A stretch of DNA of 64,000 nt from Paenibacillus xylanexedens (GCF_017874615.1 NZ_JAGIKV010000004.1:310001-374000); one strand, 5' to 3'. Positions 1 to 8,783 are shown, numbered from the stretch's first letter. Translations and numbers: made by a program. The notes: generated by a model from the sequence alone, not told the origin.

Positions 1-188
1 ATATCCCCTACACTCCGCAAATCCATTGGGAAAATGTCATTATTTAAAAGACCCTGGTATCCACGTTGAACTCCAAATACTTCGAGACCGTGAAACAGTC
101 CGCTGCGAACAACCGCACGCACAGCCGCGTTCATCCCCTGTGAATCACCACCGCTCGTTAATACTGCGATTTTCTTTACTGCTGTCAT
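1..188 (-). CDS. pfkA: ATP-dependent 6-phosphofructokinase, N-terminal part (runs off window)
   Basis: The first 62 codons of a minus-strand gene, cut by the window edge. The translation starts [20 protein letters not shown]. The glycine-rich LTSGGDSxGMNAA segment is the ATP-binding signature of PfkA, and a following [15 protein letters not shown] segment also fits. The enzyme phosphorylates fructose 6-phosphate in glycolysis. A GAGGAGG ribosome-binding site precedes the ATG at 188. ytpB lies just upstream on the same strand (53 bases), so co-transcription is possible. Most of the protein, including the substrate-binding part, is outside the window. Confidence 0.85.
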   Translation of the reverse strand, partial: MTAVKKIAVLTSGGDSQGMNAAVRAVVRSGLFHGLEVFGVQRGYQGLLNNDIFPMDLRSVGD

Positions 189-241
189 GATGTTTCTTCC
201 TCCTCTAGTTTCACTTCAGGCTCCGCAATATCACACCTGAC

Positions 242-1321
242 TTACATATTTTTCCGTATCCAGCGACTGAAAATGAAGAAAAATATTCTTGTGATCGGAC
301 TATTTTTCAGCAGACGTTTGGATACGACGCGAACTTCCTGTTGTTCGCTGACTTTGGGATCAGACAGGTAAATGGCAATCAGTCCTTCGATGATCATCCG
401 GTGAAAGGAGCTTCCCGGAATCTTCTGTACATCACTGCGTGCCATCTCCACAATAAAAGCAATTCGGTCCAGCATTGTCTCCACATTCTCATAATAGTTG
501 CAGAAGTTGAGATCTCCCCCGATGCGGTCCTCATCCTGATCAATTAAATAATCGAGCATAATGTGCAATGCGCATACATGTGGGAAATAGGCCGTGTGGA
601 TCGAGGCCGCTTGCTCTTCAGTCAACTGATCGTCACTCGCAGCCAGAAACAGCATGAAAACGCCCAGTGTAGAGCCAGTTGCAGCAGCAAATTCGTTCCA
701 ACGAAACTGAGGTGTGCGATGACGATGCTCCGACCACCATTCGAGCAGTGCCGTTTCTCTCAGTTCCGGCTTGATATGCTTATATACCTGCAGGTCCGTG
801 TATAGGCCTGCCAGATCCTGAATTTGGGGCTTGGCGGACGTATAGCCTGGTAACTGACGGGTCAGTTCCTGACATGTGGTCACCAGATTCCGCAGATATC
901 CACCGTCATCCTGCTCCTCACGGAGGGCATAATAATTGACGGGAGTTGCTTCGGGATCTACCGCATCAAGCATGGATTGATGGAGAAGACGAAAGTCATC
1001 CGGGTCCATCGAAGTGCTGCGGTCGCACAGATTGTCCAAATAATCACTAATAGTTTGATATGAAACGATCAGCGGAATCAGAATGTGTCTGTTCGGCAAA
1101 TCAGCTAATGCGTAGACGGTTCCGCCTTCACAGTGAAACTGTTTATCCTTCAGACTGGCAAGTGCCTGTGTACGCAACTCCTCATTCGGAATCGCATCAG
1201 CTTGGGAACGCCATCCATTCAGTGCCTTCCGTGTTTCCGGAATGGTGTATTTGTACACCCCTCTCATCAATGCCAGCGGTCCACGCGGATATTGATGACG
1301 TTTTCGATTTGATTGGCTCAA
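242..1321 (-). CDS. ytpB: tetraprenyl-beta-curcumene synthase (DUF2600 family)
   Basis: 359 residues resembling B. subtilis YtpB, the head of the large-terpene-cyclase family that turns heptaprenyl diphosphate into tetraprenyl-beta-curcumene, a precursor of C35 sesquarterpenes (sporulene type). An aspartate-rich DYLDN segment at residues 93-97 and a second acidic block DYLIDQDEDRIGGD at about 257-270 are the likely Mg-diphosphate binding motifs. The length is normal for the family. The start is TTG with GGAGG ten bases upstream; no ATG or GTG fits better. A good sigma-A promoter lies at 1378-1406. A partner squalene-hopene-type cyclase, needed for the polycyclic product, is not in this window. 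Confidence 0.85.
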   Translation of the reverse strand: MSQSNRKRHQYPRGPLALMRGVYKYTIPETRKALNGWRSQADAIPNEELRTQALASLKDKQFHCEGGTVYALADLPNRHILIPLIVSYQTISDYLDNLCDRSTSMDPDDFRLLHQSMLDAVDPEATPVNYYALREEQDDGGYLRNLVTTCQELTRQLPGYTSAKPQIQDLAGLYTDLQVYKHIKPELRETALLEWWSEHRHRTPQFRWNEFAAATGSTLGVFMLFLAASDDQLTEEQAASIHTAYFPHVCALHIMLDYLIDQDEDRIGGDLNFCNYYENVETMLDRIAFIVEMARSDVQKIPGSSFHRMIIEGLIAIYLSDPKVSEQQEVRVVSKRLLKNSPITRIFFFIFSRWIRKNM

Positions 1322-1377
1322 AATAAATGTGCCTCCACTTGGTTGAATACGTATTAGAGCGATTTTTAACCATTCCT

Positions 1378-1406
1378 ATTATAATATGATCCCCTTAATT
1401 GTACAA
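1378..1406 (-). promoter_or_regulatory. sigma-A promoter of ytpB
   Basis: On the minus strand, TTGTAC (1406-1401), a 17-base spacer and TATAAT (1383-1378). This predicts a leader of roughly 50 bases before the TTG start of ytpB. Confidence 0.6.
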
Positions 1407-1458
1407 ATGATCTGCCGCATATTCCGCATAAAAAATCGCATCCGCGCCCAAAGCTTTG

Positions 1459-1467
1459 TGATATACT
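1459..1467 (+). promoter_or_regulatory. possible extended -10 promoter
   Basis: TGaTATACT lies about 35 bases ahead of the ATG of the membrane protein at 1501. No clear -35 box is visible, so this rests on the extended -10 element alone. Confidence 0.35.
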
Positions 1468-1500
1468 AGGCATATTTCATCCATCAAAGGAGTCGTTGAC

Positions 1501-2841
1501 ATGTCGTCAAGTGAATCACTTTCGTGGAGACGGTTATTTTCTTTTTTTGTGCCACTTGGCATTTCCGCCTCTCTCGTCACCATTTCTCACGTCATTATAA
1601 ACAGCACATTAGCACGTTCCGCTCATCCCGAGACGGTTATTGCCAGCTATGCAATCGCCGGTAGCTTGTTAACCCTCACGGAACGCCCCTCCACCCTGCT
1701 GCGGCAAACCTGTTCCGCACTGGTTCGCGACCGCCTATCCTTTCAGGCCCTCACGTTTGTGACCAAAATATTTCTTGCCTGTGTGCTTCTCATTGGGTTT
1801 CTCATCGTATACTCTCCCGTTGGTACCGGGGTGTTCAAATACTTGTTTGGTGTAAGTCCGGATCTGCTGAACAAAGTCATCGATGTATATGAAATTCTCA
1901 TGTATGTGAGTATCTTTTCAGTGATCCGAAACATCTATCAGGGGATCATCATTACGAATAACCGCACCAAGTGGTTAACCATCGGGATGGTATTCCGTTT
2001 AGCCGGTATGTACGGCCTATCCCTCTATTTCATATACACAGACAGCATTGACAGTGGACGTGTAGGCGCTATCATTTTTGCTACTGGCATGATGATTGAA
2101 GCGCTCGTCAGCTTTCTGGAGGGAAACAGCATCAAGCGTAAGATGCCAGCCAAGCTTGAGGATCATCCCGTCGAGAGCAAGGGAGACGTATTTCGCTTTT
2201 ATAAGCCACTGCTGTTATCCAGCTTTGTAGCGCTGTTCATAGGACCGGTTATTAACATTGTACTGGGCAAAACGACCGGGATCGCACTAGCCATTTCGTC
2301 CTTTGCCATAGCAAGCAGTCTGATGCAGTTGATGCTAAGCTTCTTTACATACATCCATCAGATCGTGCTGAATTTCTACCTTGTGGACGCCAAACTGGTA
2401 CGAAAATTCGCACTTGTCACCGGATTTATTCCGTTTGCGATGATGGTGTCGATTGCCTATACCCCCTTGGGACCATGGGTACTCGAAAATGTCATGAGCG
2501 TTCAGGGCGAACTTTTGCAACAAAGTCTGTGGACGCTGCGTGCGTTCGTCTTATTTCCGCTGATCTTCCCTTTTCTGGATTTCAGCAATGGCCTCATTCT
2601 GCTTCGCGGTCAGACGAAAACGATGTTTCGTTCACAAACGGCGAATGCAATCTGCACGGTAATTGTGCTGCTTATACTGGTTAGTATTTTTCCTGCGTGG
2701 AACGGCATGATTGGCGCTGTAGCCCAATCCCTTGGCCTGCTCGCCGAACTTATCATTGTCTGGCTCGTCATCCGGCGCACGAAGCAAGAACCTACGATGT
2801 CCGTGCCCAAAGACCGTAAATCAACACCCCTGAAAGGGTAA
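1501..2841 (+). CDS. MATE/MOP-superfamily (Ank-like) membrane transporter
   Basis: 446 residues with about twelve hydrophobic segments, no signal peptide and a polar C-terminal tail. The overall pattern suggests a MOP-superfamily transporter of the MATE or Ank-like type; the substrate cannot be read from the sequence. The ATG at 1501 is preceded by AAAGGAG with good spacing. The gene diverges from ytpB and is followed by an MFS gene 40 bases downstream, so the two transporters may be co-transcribed. Export of a terpenoid is conceivable from the position but unsupported. The family call is tentative. Confidence 0.6.
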   Translation: MSSSESLSWRRLFSFFVPLGISASLVTISHVIINSTLARSAHPETVIASYAIAGSLLTLTERPSTLLRQTCSALVRDRLSFQALTFVTKIFLACVLLIGFLIVYSPVGTGVFKYLFGVSPDLLNKVIDVYEILMYVSIFSVIRNIYQGIIITNNRTKWLTIGMVFRLAGMYGLSLYFIYTDSIDSGRVGAIIFATGMMIEALVSFLEGNSIKRKMPAKLEDHPVESKGDVFRFYKPLLLSSFVALFIGPVINIVLGKTTGIALAISSFAIASSLMQLMLSFFTYIHQIVLNFYLVDAKLVRKFALVTGFIPFAMMVSIAYTPLGPWVLENVMSVQGELLQQSLWTLRAFVLFPLIFPFLDFSNGLILLRGQTKTMFRSQTANAICTVIVLLILVSIFPAWNGMIGAVAQSLGLLAELIIVWLVIRRTKQEPTMSVPKDRKSTPLKG

Positions 2842-2881
2842 TAAAATCATTCAATTGTTATCAGGATTGGAGTCTCTCATC

Positions 2882-4054
2882 ATGAAATTAAGTCACAACG
2901 CCCGCCCGGATCAGAACTGGCTGCGGGCTCTCATGTTCACCATCTTTGGTTCCACCGTTCTGGTGGTATCCTACTTCCAGCTTTACTTCAGTCATCTGGG
3001 CTTCAGTCGGGCTGAGATTGGATATCTCTACGGAATTGGCCCCCTCATCTCTGTGTTCTCCAATATGTTCTGGAGCATGGCCAGCGACCGCTACCAAACG
3101 GTACGCAAAGTAATGATCATTCTGCTTGGTGGTCAATTGATCACAGGGATCATGCTCGCCAATGCAACAACTTTCGGTCAGGTATTTGTACTCGTGACCC
3201 TGTTTTACTTTTTCTATTATCCGGTCTATCCTCTCTCCGATACGATGGCCATTACAACGGCCAGCAAGTACGGCCGAAATTTCACTTCCATTCGAGTCTT
3301 CGGATCGATCGGTTATGCCTTCTTTGCATTAAGTATCGGGTATTTCCTTGGATCTTTTGGTCCAGCATGGACGATTTGGGTCTGTGTTGGTCTTGCTGCC
3401 ACTACACTATTAATCAGTTTTCAATTGAAGGATCAACCTTCTGGAAGCAGTAGCAAAATGGATCTATCGGGGTTATGGGCTATTTTGAAACGCAGAGATG
3501 TGCTCACCTTTTTTGGCTGTGTATTTTTGCTTGCTATGGGACATCGCATGAACGAAGCATTTCTTACCATCACGCTAAAAGATCTGGGTGCCAGTGAGGG
3601 GTTGATCGGCTGGTCTTTGCTGATCTCTTCCGTAAGTGAAATCCCCATATTTCTACTGCTCAGCAAGTATGGTAACCGTTATAAAGAACTGCCGCTAATT
3701 GCTTTTGCTGCACTGATGTATACGGTTCGTTTGCTTCTCATGTCCATATCTGATACACCTGCAGCTGTCGTTGCGATTCAGACGATGCACAGTGTTACCT
3801 TTGGTATTTTCTACGTTACGGCGGTCCGCTATATCATTCGCCTAGTTCCGGACGGCTACAGAGCTACGGGTATGGCTTTGTTCACCATTGTCTGGTCCAG
3901 TGCTTCGGGACTTCTTAGTGGAACGTTGGGCGGACTGCTGCTGGAACATGCAGGCAGACAAACCTTCTATCTCACCGCTATGGCTTTCTCCCTGGCTGCA
4001 CTGATTGGTTTCGGATTGAAGTTATGGTCCAGCATGACCAATCGTGTCTCCTGA
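2882..4054 (+). CDS. MFS transporter (HcaT/MFS_1-like)
   Basis: 390 residues from the ATG at 2882, chosen because GGAG sits nine bases ahead; an in-frame TTG at 2855 has no comparable site. About twelve hydrophobic helices in two halves follow the major facilitator fold, with SHLGFSRAEIGYLYG early on and a charged central loop near residues 190-205. The architecture resembles the 3-phenylpropionate/nucleoside-type MFS_1-like group. The substrate is unknown. It probably shares a transcript with the MATE-like gene upstream. Confidence 0.7.
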   Translation: MKLSHNARPDQNWLRALMFTIFGSTVLVVSYFQLYFSHLGFSRAEIGYLYGIGPLISVFSNMFWSMASDRYQTVRKVMIILLGGQLITGIMLANATTFGQVFVLVTLFYFFYYPVYPLSDTMAITTASKYGRNFTSIRVFGSIGYAFFALSIGYFLGSFGPAWTIWVCVGLAATTLLISFQLKDQPSGSSSKMDLSGLWAILKRRDVLTFFGCVFLLAMGHRMNEAFLTITLKDLGASEGLIGWSLLISSVSEIPIFLLLSKYGNRYKELPLIAFAALMYTVRLLLMSISDTPAAVVAIQTMHSVTFGIFYVTAVRYIIRLVPDGYRATGMALFTIVWSSASGLLSGTLGGLLLEHAGRQTFYLTAMAFSLAALIGFGLKLWSSMTNRVS

Positions 4055-4113
4055 ACACACAGGGAAACTTACACCGTATACAACCGTTATTTACACTGAA
4101 AAATTTTAGAATC

Positions 4114-4147
4114 AAAAAAAGCACAGCCTCCCATAGGGGACTGTGCT
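4114..4147 (-). terminator. intrinsic terminator of the cold-shock gene
   Basis: AGCACAG (4120-4126) pairs with CTGTGCT (4141-4147), with CCTCCC/GGGGA inside. Read on the minus strand, the stem is followed by a run of seven T. It can also act weakly for the convergent MFS gene. Confidence 0.8.
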
Positions 4148-4210
4148 TAGGTTCTTAATATTCAGCTATAAATTTATAATATATAAGAAGTCCGTTAGCC
4201 GGATAAATTC

Positions 4211-4408
4211 TTACAGTTTGTTTACGTTAGCTGCTTGAGGACCACGGTTTCCATCAGTGATTTCGAATTCTACCGCTTGACCTTCTTCCAATGTTTTGAA
4301 GCCATCTCCTTGGATTGCGGAGAAATGTACGAATACGTCCTCGCCGCCTTCAACTGAAATAAAGCCATAGCCTTTTTCTGCGTTAAACCATTTAACTGTA
4401 CCTTTCAA
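4211..4408 (-). CDS. cold-shock protein (CspA/CspB family)
   Basis: 65 residues forming a complete cold-shock domain. RNP1 is seen as KGYGFI and RNP2 as VFVHF, the aromatic nucleic-acid binding surface of these RNA chaperones. It begins [16 protein letters not shown]. The start codon is TTG at 4408 with AGGAGG eight bases upstream; no ATG is available. A sigma-A promoter at 4454-4482 gives a short leader of about 40 bases with a small hairpin, unlike the long thermosensing leader of E. coli cspA. Transcribed alone. Confidence 0.95.
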   Translation of the reverse strand: MKGTVKWFNAEKGYGFISVEGGEDVFVHFSAIQGDGFKTLEEGQAVEFEITDGNRGPQAANVNKL

Positions 4409-4429
4409 ATGAAAAACCTCCTAAAAATA

Positions 4430-4445
4430 TCGCCATCTATGGCGA
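4430..4445 (-). promoter_or_regulatory. leader hairpin of the cold-shock gene
   Basis: TCGCCATCTATGGCGA is a perfect 7-bp stem with a 2-base loop, lying between the predicted transcription start and the AGGAGG. It could influence ribosome access or transcript stability. Confidence 0.5.
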
Positions 4446-4453
4446 ATACCCTT

Positions 4454-4482
4454 ATTATACTGTATGGGCTTCCATTTTGCAA
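4454..4482 (-). promoter_or_regulatory. sigma-A promoter of the cold-shock gene
   Basis: Minus strand: TTGCAA (4482-4477), a 17-base spacer, TATAAT (4459-4454). A consensus -10 with near-consensus -35, fitting a strongly expressed gene. Confidence 0.75.
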
Positions 4483-4570
4483 TTTATCTTTCCATAAATG
4501 TCGAAAAAATTTGCTTTGAATCGTAGGGTACGGTATCATTTTACCAAAACCGTTAGTTTGGAGACTACCT

Positions 4571-4804
4571 ATGATAAAAAAACATGAAATATACAAAACA
4601 GACAAGTGGAATATGATGACCGTAGAAGTTCAAGGCAAATATCTCGTACTGCGAGAAATTTCGGAAGAGTGGGGCGAAGAATGCCATACTTTCCTAAGTC
4701 GTCCTGCATTAATGCACTGGGCTGAACGCCGTTTTCCAAAAGCAGATTTTGAGAACCGTGAGGATGAATGGCGTCAATTGATGGCTGCCTTCAAAGGGGT
4801 CTAA
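4571..4804 (+). CDS. small hypothetical protein, 77 residues
   Basis: A soluble, charged small protein with a high Trp and Glu content (EISEEWGEECHTFLSRPALM, then HWAERRFP). The ATG at 4571 follows a TTGGAGA ribosome-binding site. It is divergent from the cold-shock gene and only three bases from the following small membrane-protein gene, so the two are likely co-translated. I do not recognise the family. Confidence 0.65.
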   Translation: MIKKHEIYKTDKWNMMTVEVQGKYLVLREISEEWGEECHTFLSRPALMHWAERRFPKADFENREDEWRQLMAAFKGV

Positions 4805-4807
4805 CCC

Positions 4808-4993
4808 ATGCAGCTTGACTCAAGCAATGTCGTCATCTTTATTATCCTTGCCTTCTCCCTTGGTATTGTGCTTATTCTGGGACGCAATTCCATCCCGGAT
4901 CGATTAAGACGGGGAATGGCGCTTATTGCTACCCTGCTCATTTGTTTCGCCTTTTTCCTAATCGTTTATTTTCTGTATAACATGGGAGCCTAA
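4808..4993 (+). CDS. small two-helix membrane protein, 61 residues
   Basis: Two hydrophobic segments (about residues 9-24 and 37-58) flank a short basic loop with RNSIPDRLRRG. No signal cleavage site is evident. It follows the 77-residue gene with a 3-base gap and probably shares its transcript. Function unknown. Confidence 0.6.
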   Translation: MQLDSSNVVIFIILAFSLGIVLILGRNSIPDRLRRGMALIATLLICFAFFLIVYFLYNMGA

Positions 4994-5077
4994 TCACGGG
5001 AACCCAGATGCTCAAATATTTCAACGTGCCTAAGGTCATACTATACGAGATTATTCGTATCGTAAGGAGGAAGGCCG

Positions 5078-6997
5078 TTGAAATACCAGAAATCGCTATC
5101 TGTTATACTGGTACTTAGTCTGATTCCTTCGTCTCTCTCCGCACAGGCAAGCGAGACGAAGGCAGCTTCGTCCAACCATTCATCAGATCATCAAAGGAGG
5201 ATTTCCATGAGTCAATTATTGAAACGTTCCGAGGTGCCGGCTGAGCATAGCTGGAAACTGGAAGATTTATTTGCCGCTCAGAAAGCCTGGGATCAGGAAT
5301 ATGAAGAAGTATCATCTTTGACCAAGAAGGCCTCCGAATTCCAAGGCAAACTGAATCAACCTGATGTACTCAAATCTTGCTTCGAATTCGAAGATGAGAT
5401 CAGCCTCAAAATAGAACGCCTCTTTGTGTACGCACGTATGCATCAAGATGAAGACACAGCTAATCCTACATATCAAAACCTGTCCCAAAAAGCCCAGAAA
5501 TTAGGCGTACGGGTTGGTGAAGCACTTTCTTTTGTCACACCGGAGATTCTTTCCCTTCCGGATGATGAGTTGGACGCATTCATTGCGAACAAAAAACTAT
5601 CTGCTTATACATTTACGCTGGAAGAGATGAAACGTGAAAAGGCTCATGTTCTAAGTCAAGCGGAGGAAGCTCTGCTTGCACAAGTGGGTAACCTTTCACA
5701 GGCACCACAGACCATCTTTAGCATGTTGAATAACGCCGATCTTAAGTTTCCCAGAATCAAGGATGAGCACGGTAACGAAGTCGAGCTGACACACGGCAGC
5801 TACATTCAGTTCCTGGAGAACCCTAACCGTGAAGTTCGCGAACGTGCCTTCAAAGCGGTATACGAAACCTATGCCAAACAGAAGAACACTATTGCGGCTG
5901 CCTTGAATGCAAATGTAACCAAAAATATGTTCTATGCTAATGTTCGGAAGTACCCTTCCGTGATGGAAATGTCCCTATATGGAGATAACATCCCAACGGA
6001 TGTGTATACCAATCTGGTAGACACCATTCATGAGAGCCTTCCGTTATTGCATCGTTATATGGACTTACGCAAAAAGTTGCTGGGTGTAGATCAATTGCAC
6101 ATGTACGATCTGTTCGCTCCACTCGTAGACGAATACAAAATGGATATTACCTATGAGGAAGCGAAACAAACGGTCAAAGATGGTCTGAAACCACTCGGCA
6201 AGGATTATGCAGATGCATTGCAGACTGGATATGATAACCGCTGGATCGATATATATGAGAATGAAAATAAACGTTCAGGCGCATATGCCTGGGGCGCTTA
6301 CGGCACTCACCCGTATGTCTTGTTGAATCACAAAGATAACCTGAACAGCATGTTCACACTTGCACATGAAATGGGTCACGCTCTGCATTCACATTACTCG
6401 GATACAACACTTCCGTATCGTGATGCCCAGTACACCATCTTCCTGGCAGAGGTTGCATCCACAACAAATGAAGCGTTGCTGATGGATTATCTGCTTAACA
6501 AATCAACAGATCCAAAGGAAAAATTGTATCTGTTGACCTATTATGCCGACCAATTCCGAACAACGGTATTCCGTCAGACCATGTTTGCTGAATTCGAGAA
6601 AATCATTCATGAACGTGCGGAACAAGGTGACGCATTAACACCACAATTGTTATCCGAGATCTATTATGATCTGAACGTTAAATATCACGGAGAAGGCATG
6701 GCTGTTGACAAAGAAATTGAAATGGAATGGGCTCGTATTCCCCACTTCTATAACAGCTTCTACGTTTACAAATATGCTACAGGCTTCTCCGCAGCGACAA
6801 GCTTCTCCAAGCAAATCCTGGAAGAAGGCCAACCGGCTGTTGACCGTTATCTTGGCTTCCTGAAGAGTGGTGGCAGTGATTACTCCATCAATATTCTGAA
6901 AAAAGCAGGTGTGGATATGTCTACACCACAGCCAATTCGTGAAGCTATGAGTGTCTTCAAGGAACTGATTGAACAGATGGAGCAACTAACCAAATAA
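5078..6997 (+). CDS. pepF: oligoendopeptidase F (M3B), with alternative exported and cytosolic starts
   Basis: 639 residues from a TTG start at 5078, or 596 from an in-frame ATG at 5207. The zinc site HEMGH is at residues 430-434 and the third ligand Glu at about 458 (LAEVASTTNEALL), giving an M3 peptidase that cuts oligopeptides. From the ATG the protein starts MSQLLKRSEVPAEHSWKLED, the usual beginning of cytosolic PepF. The 43-residue extension looks like a signal peptide: KYQK, a hydrophobic core SVILVLSLIPSSL, then an SAQA cleavage motif. Both starts carry excellent ribosome-binding sites (AAGGAGG, 7 bases before TTG; AAAGGAGG, 6 before ATG). A terminator follows at 7021. Confidence 0.92.
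   Translation: MKYQKSLSVILVLSLIPSSLSAQASETKAASSNHSSDHQRRISMSQLLKRSEVPAEHSWKLEDLFAAQKAWDQEYEEVSSLTKKASEFQGKLNQPDVLKSCFEFEDEISLKIERLFVYARMHQDEDTANPTYQNLSQKAQKLGVRVGEALSFVTPEILSLPDDELDAFIANKKLSAYTFTLEEMKREKAHVLSQAEEALLAQVGNLSQAPQTIFSMLNNADLKFPRIKDEHGNEVELTHGSYIQFLENPNREVRERAFKAVYETYAKQKNTIAAALNANVTKNMFYANVRKYPSVMEMSLYGDNIPTDVYTNLVDTIHESLPLLHRYMDLRKKLLGVDQLHMYDLFAPLVDEYKMDITYEEAKQTVKDGLKPLGKDYADALQTGYDNRWIDIYENENKRSGAYAWGAYGTHPYVLLNHKDNLNSMFTLAHEMGHALHSHYSDTTLPYRDAQYTIFLAEVASTTNEALLMDYLLNKSTDPKEKLYLLTYYADQFRTTVFRQTMFAEFEKIIHERAEQGDALTPQLLSEIYYDLNVKYHGEGMAVDKEIEMEWARIPHFYNSFYVYKYATGFSAATSFSKQILEEGQPAVDRYLGFLKSGGSDYSINILKKAGVDMSTPQPIREAMSVFKELIEQMEQLTK
5193..5209 (+). promoter_or_regulatory. internal ribosome-binding site and second start of pepF
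   Basis: AAAGGAGG at 5193-5200, a 6-base spacer and ATG at 5207, in frame with the upstream TTG start at codon 44. It predicts independent initiation of a signal-less form. Confidence 0.7.
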
Positions 6998-7020
6998 GGT
7001 TGTCTTTCCATGTGACCTGC

Positions 7021-7049
7021 ATCCCTTGCCCGTTTGGGCAGGGGATTTT
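7021..7049 (+). terminator. intrinsic terminator after pepF
   Basis: ATCCCTTGCCC pairs with GGGCAGGGGAT around a GTTT loop and is followed by a short T-rich stretch. Confidence 0.7.
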
Positions 7050-7129
7050 ATCATCAATGCAAGATGCAACCTACCCGAATATGGGTAATGCATATCTAGT
7101 TCTCAATTGTTCAACAAGGAGGCAACACC

Positions 7130-7510
7130 ATGAAAATGCAATGGGCACTCATAGCAGGTCTTGTTTTTGCACTGCTCACGGGAATCTTTGCGGTTATTAA
7201 TGTGGATTCCGTACAAGTCAACCTGTTATTTAACACGGTACAAATCCCGCTGATCTTGCTGATTCTCGGCTGTACCCTGATCGGTGGAATTATTGTAGGG
7301 TCATATGGCATCTATCGCCAATACAGACTGCAACGTGAGAATAAACAATTGAAATTGCGTGTATCTGAATTGGAAAGTTCCGCGACAAGCAAATCTACGT
7401 TGGATTCTTTCAAATCGATGGATTCGCTTGACTCAAATGAATCCGACAGCCTATTGGAGAATGATTCGATCCAGAGTCAGCGCAAAGGAAACCCTACGGG
7501 AACACTGTAA
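7130..7510 (+). CDS. LapA (DUF1049) domain membrane protein
   Basis: 126 residues with two transmembrane segments (about 4-23 and 37-62) joined by the short NVDSVQVNLLF loop typical of the LapA domain, then a heptad-rich stretch (RLQRENKQLKLRVSEL) that should form a coiled coil, and a Ser/Asp-rich tail. Gram-positive relatives are of unknown role despite the LPS-assembly name. The ATG follows AAGGAGG. Downstream comes a long inverted repeat and then an M42 peptidase. Confidence 0.8.
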   Translation: MKMQWALIAGLVFALLTGIFAVINVDSVQVNLLFNTVQIPLILLILGCTLIGGIIVGSYGIYRQYRLQRENKQLKLRVSELESSATSKSTLDSFKSMDSLDSNESDSLLENDSIQSQRKGNPTGTL

Positions 7511-7520
7511 CCAATCAGAG

Positions 7521-7586
7521 ACAGCCTGCTGGCGAGTCAGGAATGGTAGTATCACATTCTCTCCCCCAGACAGGCTGTATTTTGTT
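7521..7586 (+). terminator. possible terminator with long loop
   Basis: ACAGCCTG (7521-7528) is complementary to CAGGCTGT (7571-7578), which is followed by ATTTTGTTT. The 42-base loop is unusually long, so this may be a weak terminator or a leader structure of the M42 gene. Confidence 0.4.
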
Positions 7587-7623
7587 TCACACCATACCCA
7601 TGATCCGAGGAGGAAATTACACA

Positions 7624-8664
7624 ATGAGTTTTACAATTGATGAATCATACGTTCTGTCTTTCCTGAAAAAATTGTTGGATACACCAAGCCCAAGTGGTTA
7701 CACACATCATATTATCGAGATGATCCGGAAGGAAGCAGCAGCACTGGGCATTGCCTGTGAGCTGAATAACAAGGGCGGTGCGGTGCTTACATTGCCCGGA
7801 CAGGACTCTTCCAAGACAATTGCTTTAAGCGCTCACGTGGATACGCTAGGGGCCATGGTACGCTCGGTTACATCATATGGCACATTGAAGCTTACCTCTG
7901 TCGGTGGCTTTTCGATGCAAAGTATTGAAAACGAATATTGCAGCATCCATACTCGGGATGGAAAGACATACACAGGCACCATTCTCTCCCTTCATCCATC
8001 TGTCCACGTTTATCCGGATGCACGTACCTTTGAACGGTCCGAGAGCCATATGGAAGTTCGAATCGATGAGGTCGTCTCCTCCAAGGAAGATGTGTTGAAA
8101 CTTGGGATCTCTGTCGGCGACTTTATCTCCTTCGATGCTCGCGCAGTCATCACGCCGAGTGGTTATATCAAATCACGTCATCTGGACGACAAAGCCAGCG
8201 TGGCTGCCCTCTTTGGCATCCTTGAGTCTGCACATCGTGAAGGCTGGAAACCATTACATAACGTCTCTCTGCTGATCTCGAACTATGAAGAAGTTGGACA
8301 TGGCGCATCGTATATCCCTGCGGAAATCAGTGAAATGATCGCTGTAGACATGGGAGCCATGGGTGATGACCTCAGTTGTAAAGAAACCGACGTTTCCATA
8401 TGTGCCAAAGATTCTTCCGGCCCGTATGACTACGATATGACCAGTCGTCTCATTGAACTGGCCAAACAAGATGGAATGGATTACGTCGTCGACATTTATC
8501 CCCACTATGGCTCAGATGGCAGTGCAGCATTACGCGGAGGAAACAATATCCGAGCAGCACTGATTGGTCCTGGAGTTCACGCATCTCATTCCATGGAGCG
8601 CACACATAAGGATGCTGTCCTGAATACGGCACGATTGCTCGCAGCTTACATTACAACCAAGTAA
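7624..8664 (+). CDS. M42 family metallo-aminopeptidase (FrvX/YsdC-like)
   Basis: 346 residues from the ATG at 7624, chosen over an upstream start because AGGAGG lies ten bases ahead and the family begins near here. Features of the co-catalytic dizinc M42/M20 fold are visible: AHVDTLG (first metal His/Asp), RHLDDKAS (bridging Asp), NYEEVGHG (Glu pair, catalytic base and ligand), VDMGAMGDD, and HYGSDGSAA with a late ASHSMERTH metal His. Such enzymes are cytosolic dodecameric aminopeptidases that trim peptides. A strong terminator follows. Confidence 0.88.
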   Translation: MSFTIDESYVLSFLKKLLDTPSPSGYTHHIIEMIRKEAAALGIACELNNKGGAVLTLPGQDSSKTIALSAHVDTLGAMVRSVTSYGTLKLTSVGGFSMQSIENEYCSIHTRDGKTYTGTILSLHPSVHVYPDARTFERSESHMEVRIDEVVSSKEDVLKLGISVGDFISFDARAVITPSGYIKSRHLDDKASVAALFGILESAHREGWKPLHNVSLLISNYEEVGHGASYIPAEISEMIAVDMGAMGDDLSCKETDVSICAKDSSGPYDYDMTSRLIELAKQDGMDYVVDIYPHYGSDGSAALRGGNNIRAALIGPGVHASHSMERTHKDAVLNTARLLAAYITTK

Positions 8665-8723
8665 AAAAGAATCATTGATCGACGAAATTATCATGGATAA
8701 CATCCACATGTTCGTCTAAGCAG

Positions 8724-8769
8724 AAGGCCCCTTCCAAGCACACAATTCGGTGCGTTTGGAAGGGGCCTT
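8724..8769. terminator. bidirectional terminator
   Basis: AAGGCCCCTTCCAA (8724-8737) pairs perfectly with TTGGAAGGGGCCTT (8756-8769); an inner GCAC/GTGC extends the stem. It separates the convergent M42 and coiled-coil genes. Confidence 0.85.
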
Positions 8770-8783
8770 TGTTGTCATATCTT

